Below, one piece after another: positions 17,135-27,401 of a stretch of 64,000 nt of DNA (positions are counted from its first letter, which is position 1; the number at the start of each line of letters is the position of its first letter). This DNA comes from Mucisphaera sp965279675. GTDB lineage: Bacteria; Planctomycetota; Phycisphaerae; Phycisphaerales; Phycisphaeraceae. The notes under the pieces were generated by a model. The model saw only the letters and a list, made by a program, of their open reading frames with translations, was not told the DNA's origin and did not search any database. A program made the translations under genes and the position numbers. The DNA lies in contig NZ_CBDIIJ010000002.1 in NCBI RefSeq assembly GCF_965279675.1, positions 3,187,999 to 3,251,998 on the forward strand, read 5' to 3'.

Positions 17135-19663
17135 CTAGCCGTTATCACTCCCGGCACCCGCCACCTCTTCCTTGGGTTCTTCCTTCGGCTCTTCACGCAA
17201 CTCGGAGGAGAAGCTCAGATGATCCTGATCTTCCTGCCGCGTCACCTTGATCAGGTGCCCGGGACCGAAGTCCTCACGCAGAATCGACTCAGACATCGGA
17301 TCCTCCACGAACTGCTCAATCGCACGACGTAGCGGCCTCGCGCCGAAGTCCGGGTTGTAGCCCTTCTCGATCAGGAAGTCCTTCGCGGCCTGATCAACCT
17401 CAAGAATCATCTCGCGCTCCTCAAGCCGCTTGAAGACCTGCTTCAGCTCGTACTCGACGATCGACACCAGGTCCTCCTTGTTCAGCGGACGGAAGATGAT
17501 CGTGTCATCCAGACGGTTGATGAACTCCGGCCGGAAATACCGCTCGATCTCAGCCTGAAGCGTCTGCTTCATCTTGGTGTAGTCAACATCCTCGCTCCGC
17601 TTCGAGAAGCCAAAGCCGGCCTTGTTCTTGATCAGGTCCGCCCCGATGTTTGAGGTCATGATGATGACCACGTTCCGGAACGATACATGCCGCCCGAACG
17701 AGTCCGTCAACTCGCCCTCTTCCATGATCTGAAGCAGCATGTTGAACACATCCGGGTGCGCCTTCTCGATCTCATCAAGAAGCACCACCGCGTAAGGCCG
17801 CCGACGAATCTGCTCCGTCAGCTGACCGCCTTCTTCATAACCCACATAGCCGGGAGGCGCACCGATCAGGCGGCTGACATTGTGCTTCTCCATGTACTCC
17901 GACATGTCGATGCGTATCAGCGCGTCCTGATCACCGAACATGAACTCAGCCAGCGCCTTGCTCAGCAGCGTCTTACCCACGCCCGACGGACCCACAAAGA
18001 TGAACGAACCCATCGGACGACGCGGATCCTTCAGACCCGAACGCGCCCTGCGGATCGACTTGCTGATCGCCTTGATCGCCTCATCCTGACTGATGACCCG
18101 CTTGTGCAGCTCATCCTCGAGCTGAAGCAATCGCTGGCTCTCGGCCTTCTCAAGACGCGTTAACGGCACACCGGTCATCTTGGAGACCACCTCAGCGATG
18201 ACCTCCTCGTCAACCACGCCGTCCACCTCCTGCGACTTCGCACGCCACTCCTGCTGGATCCGATCCTTCTCGGCCCGCAGACTCTCCGCACGATCGCGAA
18301 GCTCCGCCGCATGCTCGTAATCCGCGGCCTTCACGGCCTCGTCCTTCTCGATCTGCAGCCGCTCGATCTGCTCCTCAAGCTCCGCCAGATTTGGGGGCTT
18401 GGTCATCGACTTCAGCCGAATCCGAGCACCCGCCTCATCGATCACATCGATCGACTTGTCAGGCTGCACGCGAGCCGTGATATAGCGCTCCGAGAACTCA
18501 ACCGCCTGCTCAAGCGCCTCATCGGTGATACGCACCCGGTGGTGCGCCTCATACCGGTCACGTAGTCCACGCAGAATCTGCACGGTGTCCGTCTTATTAG
18601 GCGGCTCAACCATGATCGTCTGGAAACGCCGTTCCAGCGCCCCATCCTTCTCGATGTACTTACGGTACTCATCCAGCGTCGTCGCACCGATGCACTGGAT
18701 CTCACCGCGAGACAACGCCGGCTTCAGCACATTGCTCGCATCGATCGCGCCCTCGGCACCACCAGCGCCAACCAGCGTGTGCAGCTCGTCGATGAACAGC
18801 AGCACGTTCTTGGCACGACGCACCTCGTTCATCACCGCCTTGATCCGCTCTTCAAACTGACCGCGGTACTTCGTGCCCGCGACCATCATCGCCAGGTCAA
18901 GCACCACGATCCGTCGATCAGCAAGGATGTCAGGCACCTCGTTGCCGATGATCCGCTGGGCCAGACCCTCCACGATCGCCGTCTTGCCCACGCCCGCCTC
19001 ACCCAGCAGCACCGGGTTGTTCTTCGACCGACGGCAGAGAATCTGCACCAGACGCTCGATCTCCTCAGCCCGCCCGATCACAGGATCAAGCGTGCCTTCC
19101 TTGGCCAGCTCGGTCAGATCACGACCAAACGAGTCCAGAGCAGGCGTCTTGCTCTTACCACCCTTGCCCGACGGCTCACCCGAGGACTTGCCAGGCGACG
19201 CCGTCGCCTCCTCCGGCTCCACACCGGCACCAAGAAGATTCAAAACCTCCTCGCGAACCTCTTCGAGCTTCAACCCAAGATTCATCAGAACCTGAGCCGC
19301 CACACCCTCGTGCTCACGAAGTAAACCAAGCAGCACGTGCTCCGTCCCCACATAATTGTGGTTCAGGTTCCGCGCCTCCTCAATCGCATACTCGATCACC
19401 TTCTTCGCCCGTGGCGTCTGCGGGAGCTTGCCCATTGTCACCATGTCGGGACCGGACTTCACCAGCTTCTCCACCTCCAGACGAACCTTCCGCAGGTCAA
19501 CGTCGAGGTTCTTCAGCACATTCGCACCCACACCCGAACCCTCCTTGACCAGGCCAAGAAGAATGTGCTCGGTGCCGATGTACTCGTGATTGAAGCGCTG
19601 AGCCTCCTGATTCGCGAGGGCCATCACTTTCCGTGCTCGATCTGTGAAGCGTTCAAACATCAT
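17135..19663 (-). CDS. clpC: ATP-dependent Clp protease ATP-binding subunit ClpC
   Basis: A hexameric AAA+ unfoldase that feeds proteins to ClpP in the cytosol. The 842-residue protein has two Clp-N repeats (about 1-150, each with the YIGTEHILLGL or YVGTEHVLLGL motif), AAA1 with Walker A GEAGVGKTA, a middle UVR/coiled-coil segment (about 415-470, ELRDRAESLRAEKDRIQQ), AAA2 with GPSGVGKTLLSKAL, and a D2-small domain. The acidic tail (EPKEEPKEEVAGAG) is extra. An AGGAAG site precedes the start by about six bases; two consecutive ATGs are possible. No mcsA/mcsB or ctsR is adjacent and no CIRCE element is seen in the 264-base upstream spacer. Confidence 0.97.
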   Translation of the reverse strand: MMFERFTDRARKVMALANQEAQRFNHEYIGTEHILLGLVKEGSGVGANVLKNLDVDLRKVRLEVEKLVKSGPDMVTMGKLPQTPRAKKVIEYAIEEARNLNHNYVGTEHVLLGLLREHEGVAAQVLMNLGLKLEEVREEVLNLLGAGVEPEEATASPGKSSGEPSGKGGKSKTPALDSFGRDLTELAKEGTLDPVIGRAEEIERLVQILCRRSKNNPVLLGEAGVGKTAIVEGLAQRIIGNEVPDILADRRIVVLDLAMMVAGTKYRGQFEERIKAVMNEVRRAKNVLLFIDELHTLVGAGGAEGAIDASNVLKPALSRGEIQCIGATTLDEYRKYIEKDGALERRFQTIMVEPPNKTDTVQILRGLRDRYEAHHRVRITDEALEQAVEFSERYITARVQPDKSIDVIDEAGARIRLKSMTKPPNLAELEEQIERLQIEKDEAVKAADYEHAAELRDRAESLRAEKDRIQQEWRAKSQEVDGVVDEEVIAEVVSKMTGVPLTRLEKAESQRLLQLEDELHKRVISQDEAIKAISKSIRRARSGLKDPRRPMGSFIFVGPSGVGKTLLSKALAEFMFGDQDALIRIDMSEYMEKHNVSRLIGAPPGYVGYEEGGQLTEQIRRRPYAVVLLDEIEKAHPDVFNMLLQIMEEGELTDSFGRHVSFRNVVIIMTSNIGADLIKNKAGFGFSKRSEDVDYTKMKQTLQAEIERYFRPEFINRLDDTIIFRPLNKEDLVSIVEYELKQVFKRLEEREMILEVDQAAKDFLIEKGYNPDFGARPLRRAIEQFVEDPMSESILREDFGPGHLIKVTRQEDQDHLSFSSELREEPKEEPKEEVAGAGSDNG

Positions 19664-19927
19664 TGCTGCTTCCTGCGCCGCCTGAGGACGCCTCTGGAAT
19701 GATTACGACCCATTGTAGGTCCGCAAACCCGTGTGCGTATGGGAGCAACCCATGTGCCAGAACGATTCATCCAGCTGCGCACGATTTCTCTACGCAAGGC
19801 AAACTATCGGCGATCCGGCCGCACCCTCTACCCTTCAAATCCGCCAACCCCCGTCACCAGACCGATAGGCCCTGCGAAACTGGCAGGAGCGTCCGAGAAA
19901 AGCACTTACAGCGATTGACCAAGGTTC

Positions 19928-21259
19928 ATGAACCGCCTCGTTCTAGAAGACCAACCCCTACCTTCGAGTCTCACCAAGACCCTCGGTCTCCCCGGCGCGA
20001 CCCTCGCAGGACTCGGCTCCATCCTCGGCACCGGCGCCTTCCTCGCACTCGGGCTCGCCGCCGCCACCGCAGCCGACAGCTTCATCTACGCCATCCCTAT
20101 CGCCGCCCTCCTCGCCACCTGCAACGCCCTCAGCAGCGCCGAACTCGCCGCCGCCCACCCCGTCGCAGGCGGGACCTACGAATACGCCCACCGACTCGTC
20201 CACCCCCTCGCCGGCTTCACCGCCGGCTGGCTCTTCCTCGCCGCCAAAAGCTGCTCCGCCGCTGCCGCCGCCCTCACCCTCGCCAGCTACACCCAAACCG
20301 CAACCGGCCTGCAAGCCCCCCTGACCAAGCCCGCTCTGGCCCTCGCCATCATCCTCCTCACCACCACCATCGCCTACGCCGGACTCCGACGCTCCACCCA
20401 GGCCAACGCCATCCTCGTCACCCTCACTCTCACCGGCCTCATGTCACTCCTTCTAACCGCCTTCTGGCTGAACCCAACAGCCACAACCGCCACGCCAGCA
20501 ACCGGTGAGCTCACACAAAACACGGCAGGCATCCACCCCTTCCTCGAAGCCACCGCCCTGATCTTCGTTGCCTTCACCGGGTATGGCCGCATGGCCACAC
20601 TAGGCGAAGAAGTCCGAGACCCCCGCAAGACCATCCCTCGAGCCGTCATCCTCACCCTCATCATCTGTGCCATGCTCTACACAACACTCGCCCGGGCGAG
20701 CCTCAACACCCTCAGCACCGCTGGCTTCGCGCAGACCACACGGGAAACCGGAGCCCCACTCCAGGCCGTCGCCGACCAACTCGCAGGCCAACCCCTCGTT
20801 CTCATCCTCACCCTCGCCGCCACCACCGCCCTGCTAGGCGTCCTCCTCAACCTCATCCTCGGCCTCTCCCGCGTCCTCCTGGCCATGGCCAGACGACACG
20901 AAGCCCCCGCCCTCTTCGCCCGAATCAACACCCAGGCCACCAACCCGCCAGCAGCCGTCATCGCCATAGGCCTGCTCATCGCCAGCATCGCCATCACCAC
21001 CAACGCCTCCCTCGCCTGGTCGGTCAGTGCCCTGACCGTCCTCATCTACTACGCCCTCACCAACCTCGCCGCCCTACGCCTCAAACCCGAGGACCGCCTC
21101 TACCGCCGCTGGATCCCAACCGCAGGCCTTCTCGGCTGTCTCACCCTCCTGCCCTGCATCGAATCCTCCGCCTGGCTCGTAACCGGCCTCCTCTGCATCG
21201 CCGGAGGCATCTGGCGACAGACCTGTAAAGCTGGGCAGCACCCACATAATTCGGAATAG
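19928..21259 (+). CDS. APC-family amino-acid permease
   Basis: A membrane transporter of 443 residues with about twelve hydrophobic segments. The first helix carries the APC glycine-rich signature GATLAGLGSILGTGAFLALG, and a second conserved block is TGYGRMATLGEEVRDPRKTIPRA, typical of cationic or neutral amino-acid/polyamine antiporters. The substrate cannot be assigned. An AAGG precedes the ATG by three bases. The gene stands alone between the divergent clpC and the downstream glycosyltransferase pair. Confidence 0.85.
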   Translation: MNRLVLEDQPLPSSLTKTLGLPGATLAGLGSILGTGAFLALGLAAATAADSFIYAIPIAALLATCNALSSAELAAAHPVAGGTYEYAHRLVHPLAGFTAGWLFLAAKSCSAAAAALTLASYTQTATGLQAPLTKPALALAIILLTTTIAYAGLRRSTQANAILVTLTLTGLMSLLLTAFWLNPTATTATPATGELTQNTAGIHPFLEATALIFVAFTGYGRMATLGEEVRDPRKTIPRAVILTLIICAMLYTTLARASLNTLSTAGFAQTTRETGAPLQAVADQLAGQPLVLILTLAATTALLGVLLNLILGLSRVLLAMARRHEAPALFARINTQATNPPAAVIAIGLLIASIAITTNASLAWSVSALTVLIYYALTNLAALRLKPEDRLYRRWIPTAGLLGCLTLLPCIESSAWLVTGLLCIAGGIWRQTCKAGQHPHNSE

Positions 21260-21350
21260 CCTGTGGGATTCCCGCTGGCATCGGCTAATATCTAGACGCC
21301 TGCCTGCCCACACAGAGACCTGCTGACCGCAAGAGGAACCGAGGGGATAC

Positions 21351-22598
21351 ATGGACGCTACGCCACCCACCATGCTGCGCACGGACCGGCTCAAAGGCCT
21401 CAAAGCCCTCGTCGTCCACCCCCGCCGCCATCACCTCTATCAGACCGCCCGTGCCTACCAGGAGGCCGGACGCCTCGCGCACTTCCTCACCAACACCTGG
21501 GTCGGCCAGCCCAGCCGACTCAAAACCCTCCGAACCATCCTCCCATCCAACATCAACCGCAAAGTCCAGAAGCTCAGCGACTACCACGACGCCACCCTCG
21601 CACCCAGCGTCATCCTCCGATCCAGAAACCTCCACCACGTCGCCGCCTCCAAACTCCTGGGCGTCAATCACATCATCCACGACCAGGCCCCGCTGCCCGA
21701 CCTCGTCACCAAACTCTGCAACCGCAACAACTGGGCACTCCATATGCCCTGCAACCACGCCCTTAATACCTTCAGGCTGTTCAAGGGACGCGGGCTCCCA
21801 CTCATCCTCGAACAGTACATCTGCGACCGTCGCCAGGCCCTCACCCTCCTACAGCAGGAAACCGAACGCTTCGGCATCGAGATGGACAAGGCCTCCGCCG
21901 ACACCACCGGCCTCAGAAGCTGCGACATCAACGAAGAGGAATACGAACTCGCCGACATCATCGTCGCCGGCTCGGAATTCGTCGCCGAATCACTCCGAAA
22001 AGCACGCGTCCCCGAGCACAAGATCATCCTCGCCCAATACGGCGTCGACACCGCCATCTTCCAACCCAACCACCAGCCCCGCCAGGCCAATACCCCGCTG
22101 AATGTCGCGTTCGTCGGCTCAGGAGCCATCCGCAAGGGCCTCCTCTACCTCCTGGAAGCAGCTTCCCAGCTAGGACCCAGCCAGGTCAGGATCCAAACCT
22201 TCGGCAACACCGGCCTGCCCGAGCAGTTCGTCGAGAAATACCAGGACATCCTCGTCCAACGAGGCCACCTCTCCCGCTCCGAACTCGTCGCCGAACTCGC
22301 CAACTGCCACGCCATGGCACTCCCCAGCCTCGCCGAAGGCTCCGCCCTGTCCGTCTACGAAGGCCTCGCCGCAGGACTCCCCGCCATCGTCACCCCCAAC
22401 ACCAGCTCCATCGTCGAACACGGCGAAACCGGCTTCGTCGTACCCATCCGCAATAGCGAAGCCATCGAACAGGCACTGCTGGAGCTCATCCAGGACGACA
22501 ATCGACGCCTGCACATGGCAAAAGCTGCTCGCCAGGCAGCCGAAGCCCAGACATGGACCCGCTACCGCGAAAGCCTCAGAAACGGCCTGGGCATCTAA
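21351..22598 (+). CDS. Glycosyltransferase family 4 protein (tandem copy 1)
   Basis: A GT-B fold sugar transferase of 415 residues. The C-terminal half has the family-4 layout: IILAQYGVDTAIFQP, VAFVGSGAIRKGLLYLLEA, then LPSLAEGSALSVYEGLAAGLP with the ExxxxxxE-type donor motif, and IVEHGETGFVVP. The N-terminal half (VVHPRRHHLYQTARAY, THTWVGQP-like region) is shared with the next gene, to which it is clearly homologous along the whole length. Acceptor and donor are unknown; the surrounding sugar-nucleotide genes suggest polysaccharide synthesis. A TAATAT at 21287-21292 could be a -10. Confidence 0.85.
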   Translation: MDATPPTMLRTDRLKGLKALVVHPRRHHLYQTARAYQEAGRLAHFLTNTWVGQPSRLKTLRTILPSNINRKVQKLSDYHDATLAPSVILRSRNLHHVAASKLLGVNHIIHDQAPLPDLVTKLCNRNNWALHMPCNHALNTFRLFKGRGLPLILEQYICDRRQALTLLQQETERFGIEMDKASADTTGLRSCDINEEEYELADIIVAGSEFVAESLRKARVPEHKIILAQYGVDTAIFQPNHQPRQANTPLNVAFVGSGAIRKGLLYLLEAASQLGPSQVRIQTFGNTGLPEQFVEKYQDILVQRGHLSRSELVAELANCHAMALPSLAEGSALSVYEGLAAGLPAIVTPNTSSIVEHGETGFVVPIRNSEAIEQALLELIQDDNRRLHMAKAARQAAEAQTWTRYRESLRNGLGI

Positions 22599-22751
22599 GC
22601 AGCAGGACGCCACGCACTCGCCGGCCGCATCCCCAACCGAGCCATTCGGACAACGACCTAGCCGAAAACCCCCGCAGGCTAGATCCGCTTCATTGATAAA
22701 ATACGTATCCGCTTTTCGGAGGGTAGAGACAGACATTCACGGGGATCTCCT

Positions 22752-24026
22752 ATGGTCACATCGACCAACACCATCCCGACCACATCCACAACAGATCGGC
22801 TCGGCGGCCGCTCCGTCCTCATCGCGCACCCGCACCGCCACCACCTTTACCACACCGCCCACGCCTACGAGGAAGTCGATCGCCTCGCCGAATATCTCAC
22901 CCGCGTCTGGGTCGGCAAGCCCGCACGCCTCCGCCCGCTCGAAGCCCTCCCGCTCAAAGCCATCAGCCAGCGTGCCAACCGCCTCAGGTCCTACCACGAC
23001 AACAGCTTCGAAAACAAAGCCCACGTCGTCACCGAAAGCCTCAGCCAGTACCTCGCCTTCCGGGCACTCGGCACCAGACGCATTACCCGCGACACCCGCC
23101 GCTTCTCAAAAATCATCTCCGACCGCGCCGTCAGACTCAATGCCGCACTACATATGCCCTGCTGCTACGCCAAAGCCACCTTCGAAATCGCCAAAGATCA
23201 GGGCATCACCACCATCCTCGATCAGTACACCAGCGACCGAAGAAGCGCCCGCCGGATGGTCGAAGAAGATGCCGAATACTTCGGCATGCCCATCGATAAG
23301 AAATCGATGGCAACCATCCTCGACAAGAGCATCGAGCTCAACGAAGCCGAGTACGAACTCGCCGACTTCCTCGTCACCGGTTGTCAGTTCTCCGCCGACA
23401 CCCTCATCGCAGCCGGCGTACCCGCGGAGAAAATCATCGTCACCGAGTACGGCGCCGACATCGAAACCTTCACCCCCACCCACAACCGCAGAAACACCAA
23501 CGAAAAACTCCACATCGCTTTCATCGGTTCAGGCGTCATCCGCAAAGGCCTCCTCCACCTGCTCGAAGCAGCCAACGCCATCGGACCCCAAGCCGTCCAC
23601 ATACACATCTTCGGCAACCACGAAATGCCCGAAAGCCGACGCAAGCGGTACACCGAGGTCTGCACCTTCTACGGCCACATCTCACGAGCCCAGCTCAACC
23701 ACCACATGGCCCGCTGCCACGCCTTCGCCCTGCCCTCCCTCGCCGAAAGAGGCGGCATGTCCACCTACGAAGCCCAAGCCGCAGGCCTGCCCGGCATCGT
23801 CACACCCAACATGGGCCAAATCGTCCGCCACAAGGTCAACGGCTTCGTCGTCCCCGCCCAGCAAAGCGCCGGCATCCAGGAAGCCATCCAGTACATGCTC
23901 GACAACGAAGACCACCGGCTCGAAATGACGCACGCCGCCGTCCAGGCAGCCAAAGCACAGACCTGGGACCGCTACGGCCACGAACTCCGCCAGGGACTCG
24001 GCCTCCCCCAGCCCGCCACGGCCTAA
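22752..24026 (+). CDS. Glycosyltransferase family 4 protein (tandem copy 2)
   Basis: A 424-residue paralogue of the preceding gene, sharing the order of every motif: LIAHPHRHHLYHTAHAYEE, a WVGKPARLRPL segment, IIVTEYGADIETF, IAFIGSGVIRKGLLHLLEA, LPSLAERGGMSTYEAQAAG and IVRHKVNGFVVP. The catalytic EGSALSVYEG of copy 1 corresponds to ERGGMSTYEA here. The 153-base gap holds its own possible promoter (TAAAAT near 22694) and a small hairpin, so the copies may be separately transcribed. The last four bases overlap the converging glnS stop. Confidence 0.85.
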   Translation: MVTSTNTIPTTSTTDRLGGRSVLIAHPHRHHLYHTAHAYEEVDRLAEYLTRVWVGKPARLRPLEALPLKAISQRANRLRSYHDNSFENKAHVVTESLSQYLAFRALGTRRITRDTRRFSKIISDRAVRLNAALHMPCCYAKATFEIAKDQGITTILDQYTSDRRSARRMVEEDAEYFGMPIDKKSMATILDKSIELNEAEYELADFLVTGCQFSADTLIAAGVPAEKIIVTEYGADIETFTPTHNRRNTNEKLHIAFIGSGVIRKGLLHLLEAANAIGPQAVHIHIFGNHEMPESRRKRYTEVCTFYGHISRAQLNHHMARCHAFALPSLAERGGMSTYEAQAAGLPGIVTPNMGQIVRHKVNGFVVPAQQSAGIQEAIQYMLDNEDHRLEMTHAAVQAAKAQTWDRYGHELRQGLGLPQPATA

Positions 24027-25717
24027 CCCTTCTGCTGCACCTTCGCCCAGGTGTCCTTCAGTGTCGCCGTCCGGTTGAACACCAACGCCCCATCAGCCGT
24101 ATCCGGGTCCAGCGTGAAATACCCCAGCCGCTCAAACTGAACCGCCTCACCCACCACCGCCTCCGCCAAAGCAGGCTCCAGCTTGCAACCCGTCAGCGTC
24201 TTCAACGAGTCCGGATTGATGTTGTTCGCCAACTCGCCATCCTCCGGGTTCTCTTTGGTGAACAGGTGGTCGTACACCCGCACCTCAGCCTCCACCGCAT
24301 GCGCCGCACTCACCCAGTGAAGCGTGCCCCTCACCTTCCGCACCTTCCCCTCCGCATCCGGTGGCGGGTTCTCACCACCCCTTGTCTCCGGGTCGTACGT
24401 GCACAACAGCTCCGTCACCCGCCCCGATGCATCCTTCTTGTAATCCTCACACCTCACCCAGTAAGCCCCACGCAAACGCACCTCACGCCCCGGCCCCAGC
24501 CGGAAAAACTTCTTAGGCGGAGGCGGGTCTTCCAGAAAATCCTCCCGCTCGATGTACAACTCCCGCGAGAACGGCACCTCCCGCACACCCGCCCCCTCAT
24601 CCTCCGGATTGTTCACCACCGCCATCATCTCCACCCGATCCTCCGGGTAGTTCGTGATCGTCACCTTGATCGGGTCCAGCACCGCCATCCGCCGAAGCGC
24701 CCGCTGGTTTAGATCATCCCGCAGCACCGACTCCAGCTTCGAAAAAGCGATGTTGTTCACACGCTTCGCCACACCCGCCTCATCCCAGAAACGCCGGATC
24801 GCCGCCGCCGTATAACCCCGCCGACGCATGCCCCGTAGCGTCGGCATCCGCGGGTCATCCCAACCCGACACATACCCCTCCTCGATCAACCGCAGCAGCT
24901 TCCGCTTCGACGTGATCATGTACGTGATGTTCCCCCGCGCAAACTCCATCTGCTGCGGCGCATGAATCCCCAACTGCTCGACAAACCAGTCATACAAAGG
25001 TCGGTGCGCCTCGAACTCCAGCGAGCAAAGCGAATGCGTAATCCCCTCGATCGAGTCCGACTGCCCGTGCGCCCAGTCATACATCGGATAAATACACCAC
25101 GCATCACCCACCCGGGGATGCGTCGCATGCAGAATTCGGTACATCACAGGATCACGCAGGTTCAGATTAGGCGAAGCCATATCGATCTTCGCCCGCAGCA
25201 CCCGCGCCCCGTTCTCGAACTCGCCCGCCTTCATCCGACGAAAAAGATCCAGATTTTCTTCCACCGGCCGATCCCGAAAGGGACTCGGCCGCCCCGGCTC
25301 GGTCAGCGTCCCCCGATGCGCACGAATCTCATCCATGCTGAGGTCATCCACATACGCCTTGCCCGCCTCAATCAGCCGCTCCGCCCACGCATACAGCTGC
25401 TCGAAGTAGTCCGACGCGTGGTACTCGTGCTCCCCCCACTCAAAACCCAGCCAACGCACATCCTCCTTGATCGAATCGATGTACGCCTGCTCCTCCTTCA
25501 CCGGATTCGTATCGTCAAACCGCAGGTGACACCGCCCCCCGTACTTCGCCGCCAACCCGAAATCAATGCAGATCGCCTTCGCGTGACCGATGTGCAGAAA
25601 CCCGTTCGGCTCAGGCGGGAAACGCGTCACCACCGCCCCACCAAACCGCCCCGACCGGTTGTGCTCCTCGATCGCCTGTTCAATGAAATTCAACGACCGC
25701 TCGTCCGTCTGCGACAT
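24023..25717 (-). CDS. glnS: Glutaminyl-tRNA synthetase
   Basis: Charges tRNA-Gln directly with glutamine. The 564-residue class I enzyme has the HIGH-type block RFPPEPNGFLHIGHAKAI, the LRFDDTNPVKEE segment, DWAHGQSDSIEGITHSLCSL, and MITSKRKL as the KMSKS equivalent, followed by the two beta-barrel anticodon-binding domains. Its presence next to gltX implies that tRNA-Gln need not be made by the indirect amidotransferase route, so the adjacent GltX can be discriminating for tRNA-Glu. The two genes are divergent with a 95-base gap. Confidence 0.97.
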   Translation of the reverse strand: MSQTDERSLNFIEQAIEEHNRSGRFGGAVVTRFPPEPNGFLHIGHAKAICIDFGLAAKYGGRCHLRFDDTNPVKEEQAYIDSIKEDVRWLGFEWGEHEYHASDYFEQLYAWAERLIEAGKAYVDDLSMDEIRAHRGTLTEPGRPSPFRDRPVEENLDLFRRMKAGEFENGARVLRAKIDMASPNLNLRDPVMYRILHATHPRVGDAWCIYPMYDWAHGQSDSIEGITHSLCSLEFEAHRPLYDWFVEQLGIHAPQQMEFARGNITYMITSKRKLLRLIEEGYVSGWDDPRMPTLRGMRRRGYTAAAIRRFWDEAGVAKRVNNIAFSKLESVLRDDLNQRALRRMAVLDPIKVTITNYPEDRVEMMAVVNNPEDEGAGVREVPFSRELYIEREDFLEDPPPPKKFFRLGPGREVRLRGAYWVRCEDYKKDASGRVTELLCTYDPETRGGENPPPDAEGKVRKVRGTLHWVSAAHAVEAEVRVYDHLFTKENPEDGELANNINPDSLKTLTGCKLEPALAEAVVGEAVQFERLGYFTLDPDTADGALVFNRTATLKDTWAKVQQKG

Positions 25718-25812
25718 ACATCACTCCATGCTCAAAACCCCGCTCGCCCGCCATGCTACCGACCAGACCCCGCCCCCACCACGAGGCCACCCCCTCCACT
25801 AGAATCGACCCC

Positions 25813-27393
25813 ATGACCACCCCCAACCGCCCCGTCCGAACCCGCTTCGCCCCCTCACCGACAGGCGCCCTCCACATAGGCGGCGTCCGAACCGCCCTCT
25901 TCGCCTGGGCCTACGCCAGAAAATACAACGGCACCTTCATCCTCCGCATCGAAGACACCGACCGCAAACGCTCCTCCGAAGCCTCACTCAAGGGCATCCT
26001 CCGCGACCTCTCCTGGTGCTCCCTCCACTGGGATGAAGGCCCCAACCACGACAACCCCTCCAACGAAACCGGCGACCTCGGCCCCTACAAACAATCCAGC
26101 CGCCTCGACATCTACAACGACCACATCCAGAAACTGATCGACGCCGGCCGCGCCTACATCGACGCCAGCCTCCCAGAACACGAACAGGTCGTACGCTTCC
26201 GCATGGACCGCGACATCAGCTTCACCGACGCCGTCTACGGCGACATAACCGTCAAAGCCGACGACCTCGAAGACTTCATCATCCGCAAATCCAAAGCCAC
26301 CGGCGACGCCTACCCCACCTTCCACCTCGCCGTCACCGTCGACGACGCCCTGATGCAGATCTCCCACGTCATCCGCGGCCAGGAACACCTCGCCAACACC
26401 CCCAAACATGTCGCCATCATCGACGCCCTAGCCGAAATCACCGGAGACTCCCAAACCTATCAACGCCCCACCTACGTCCACCTTCCCTCCATTTTGAACC
26501 CCGACGGCTCCAAGATGTCCAAGCGTGACAAAGCCAAAATCGCCCGCAAGGCCGCACAGGATGCAGGGATGACCGAGCTCCCAGGCGTCCAGCCCGAAGA
26601 CCTCATCGCCTTCCTGAACAAAGACAACGACAGCCTCCAGATCGCCGCCGACATCGCCCTCCAACTCCGCCTCACACTCCCCGAGATCAACGTCGAAGAC
26701 TTCGAAGACTCCGGCTACCTGCCCGAACCCCTCCTCAACTACCTCGCCCTCCTGGGCTGGAACCCAGGCGACGACAAAGAACAATTCTCCCGCGAAGAAT
26801 TCGTCCAACTCTTCTCCCTCGACCGCATCAACAAAGCCAACTCCAAATTCGACCGCGACAAACTACGCGCCTTCAACGCTGACTACCTCCAGAAATCCAT
26901 CGACACCAACACCCTTAGCGACCACCTCGACCAATACCTCCAATCCCACGACACAAGCCTCCACTCAACCCTCAAAGACCACCTCGATCTCCTAGCCGCC
27001 GCCTATCAGGAACGCCTCGTCACCCTCTCCGACATCCTCACCGCCGCCCGCTTCTTCGCCGAAGCCCCCACCGACTACAACCCCAAAGCCGCCAAGAAAA
27101 ACCTCCTCAAGAACAACGCCGAAGGCCTTAACGTCCTTGCCGCCATCAAAGACAAACTCGCCGCCCTCGACGACTGGACCCCCGAGCACCTCCACCAACT
27201 CGTCGAAACCCACGCCTCCGAAGCCGGCCTCAAGAACATGGGAGGCGTCGCCCAACCCCTACGCGTCGCCCTCTCCGGCACCGCCGTCACCCCGCCCATC
27301 GACCTCACCCTCGCCATCCTCGGTAAAACCGAAACCCTCAAACGCATCGACACGTGCCTCAAACACTTCGCCGACGCCTCCGCCAACACCTAG
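25813..27393 (+). CDS. gltX: Glutamyl-tRNA synthetase
   Basis: Charges tRNA-Glu. The 526-residue class I enzyme has the HIGH block RFAPSPTGALHIGGVRTALF, FILRIEDTDRKRS, and the KMSKS loop GSKMSKRDKAK, followed by a helical anticodon-binding domain ending in GTAVTPPIDLTLAILG. The open frame begins at 25753, but the ATG at 25813 gives the canonical MTTPNRPVRTRFAPSPTG start. EVE and PfkB genes follow closely on the same strand. Confidence 0.97.
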   Translation: MTTPNRPVRTRFAPSPTGALHIGGVRTALFAWAYARKYNGTFILRIEDTDRKRSSEASLKGILRDLSWCSLHWDEGPNHDNPSNETGDLGPYKQSSRLDIYNDHIQKLIDAGRAYIDASLPEHEQVVRFRMDRDISFTDAVYGDITVKADDLEDFIIRKSKATGDAYPTFHLAVTVDDALMQISHVIRGQEHLANTPKHVAIIDALAEITGDSQTYQRPTYVHLPSILNPDGSKMSKRDKAKIARKAAQDAGMTELPGVQPEDLIAFLNKDNDSLQIAADIALQLRLTLPEINVEDFEDSGYLPEPLLNYLALLGWNPGDDKEQFSREEFVQLFSLDRINKANSKFDRDKLRAFNADYLQKSIDTNTLSDHLDQYLQSHDTSLHSTLKDHLDLLAAAYQERLVTLSDILTAARFFAEAPTDYNPKAAKKNLLKNNAEGLNVLAAIKDKLAALDDWTPEHLHQLVETHASEAGLKNMGGVAQPLRVALSGTAVTPPIDLTLAILGKTETLKRIDTCLKHFADASANT

Positions 27394-27401
27394 GAACACC
27401 C

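Noticed and set aside
19664..19927. A CIRCE or CtsR heat-shock operator upstream of clpC
   Set aside because: No matching inverted repeat was found in the 264-base spacer.
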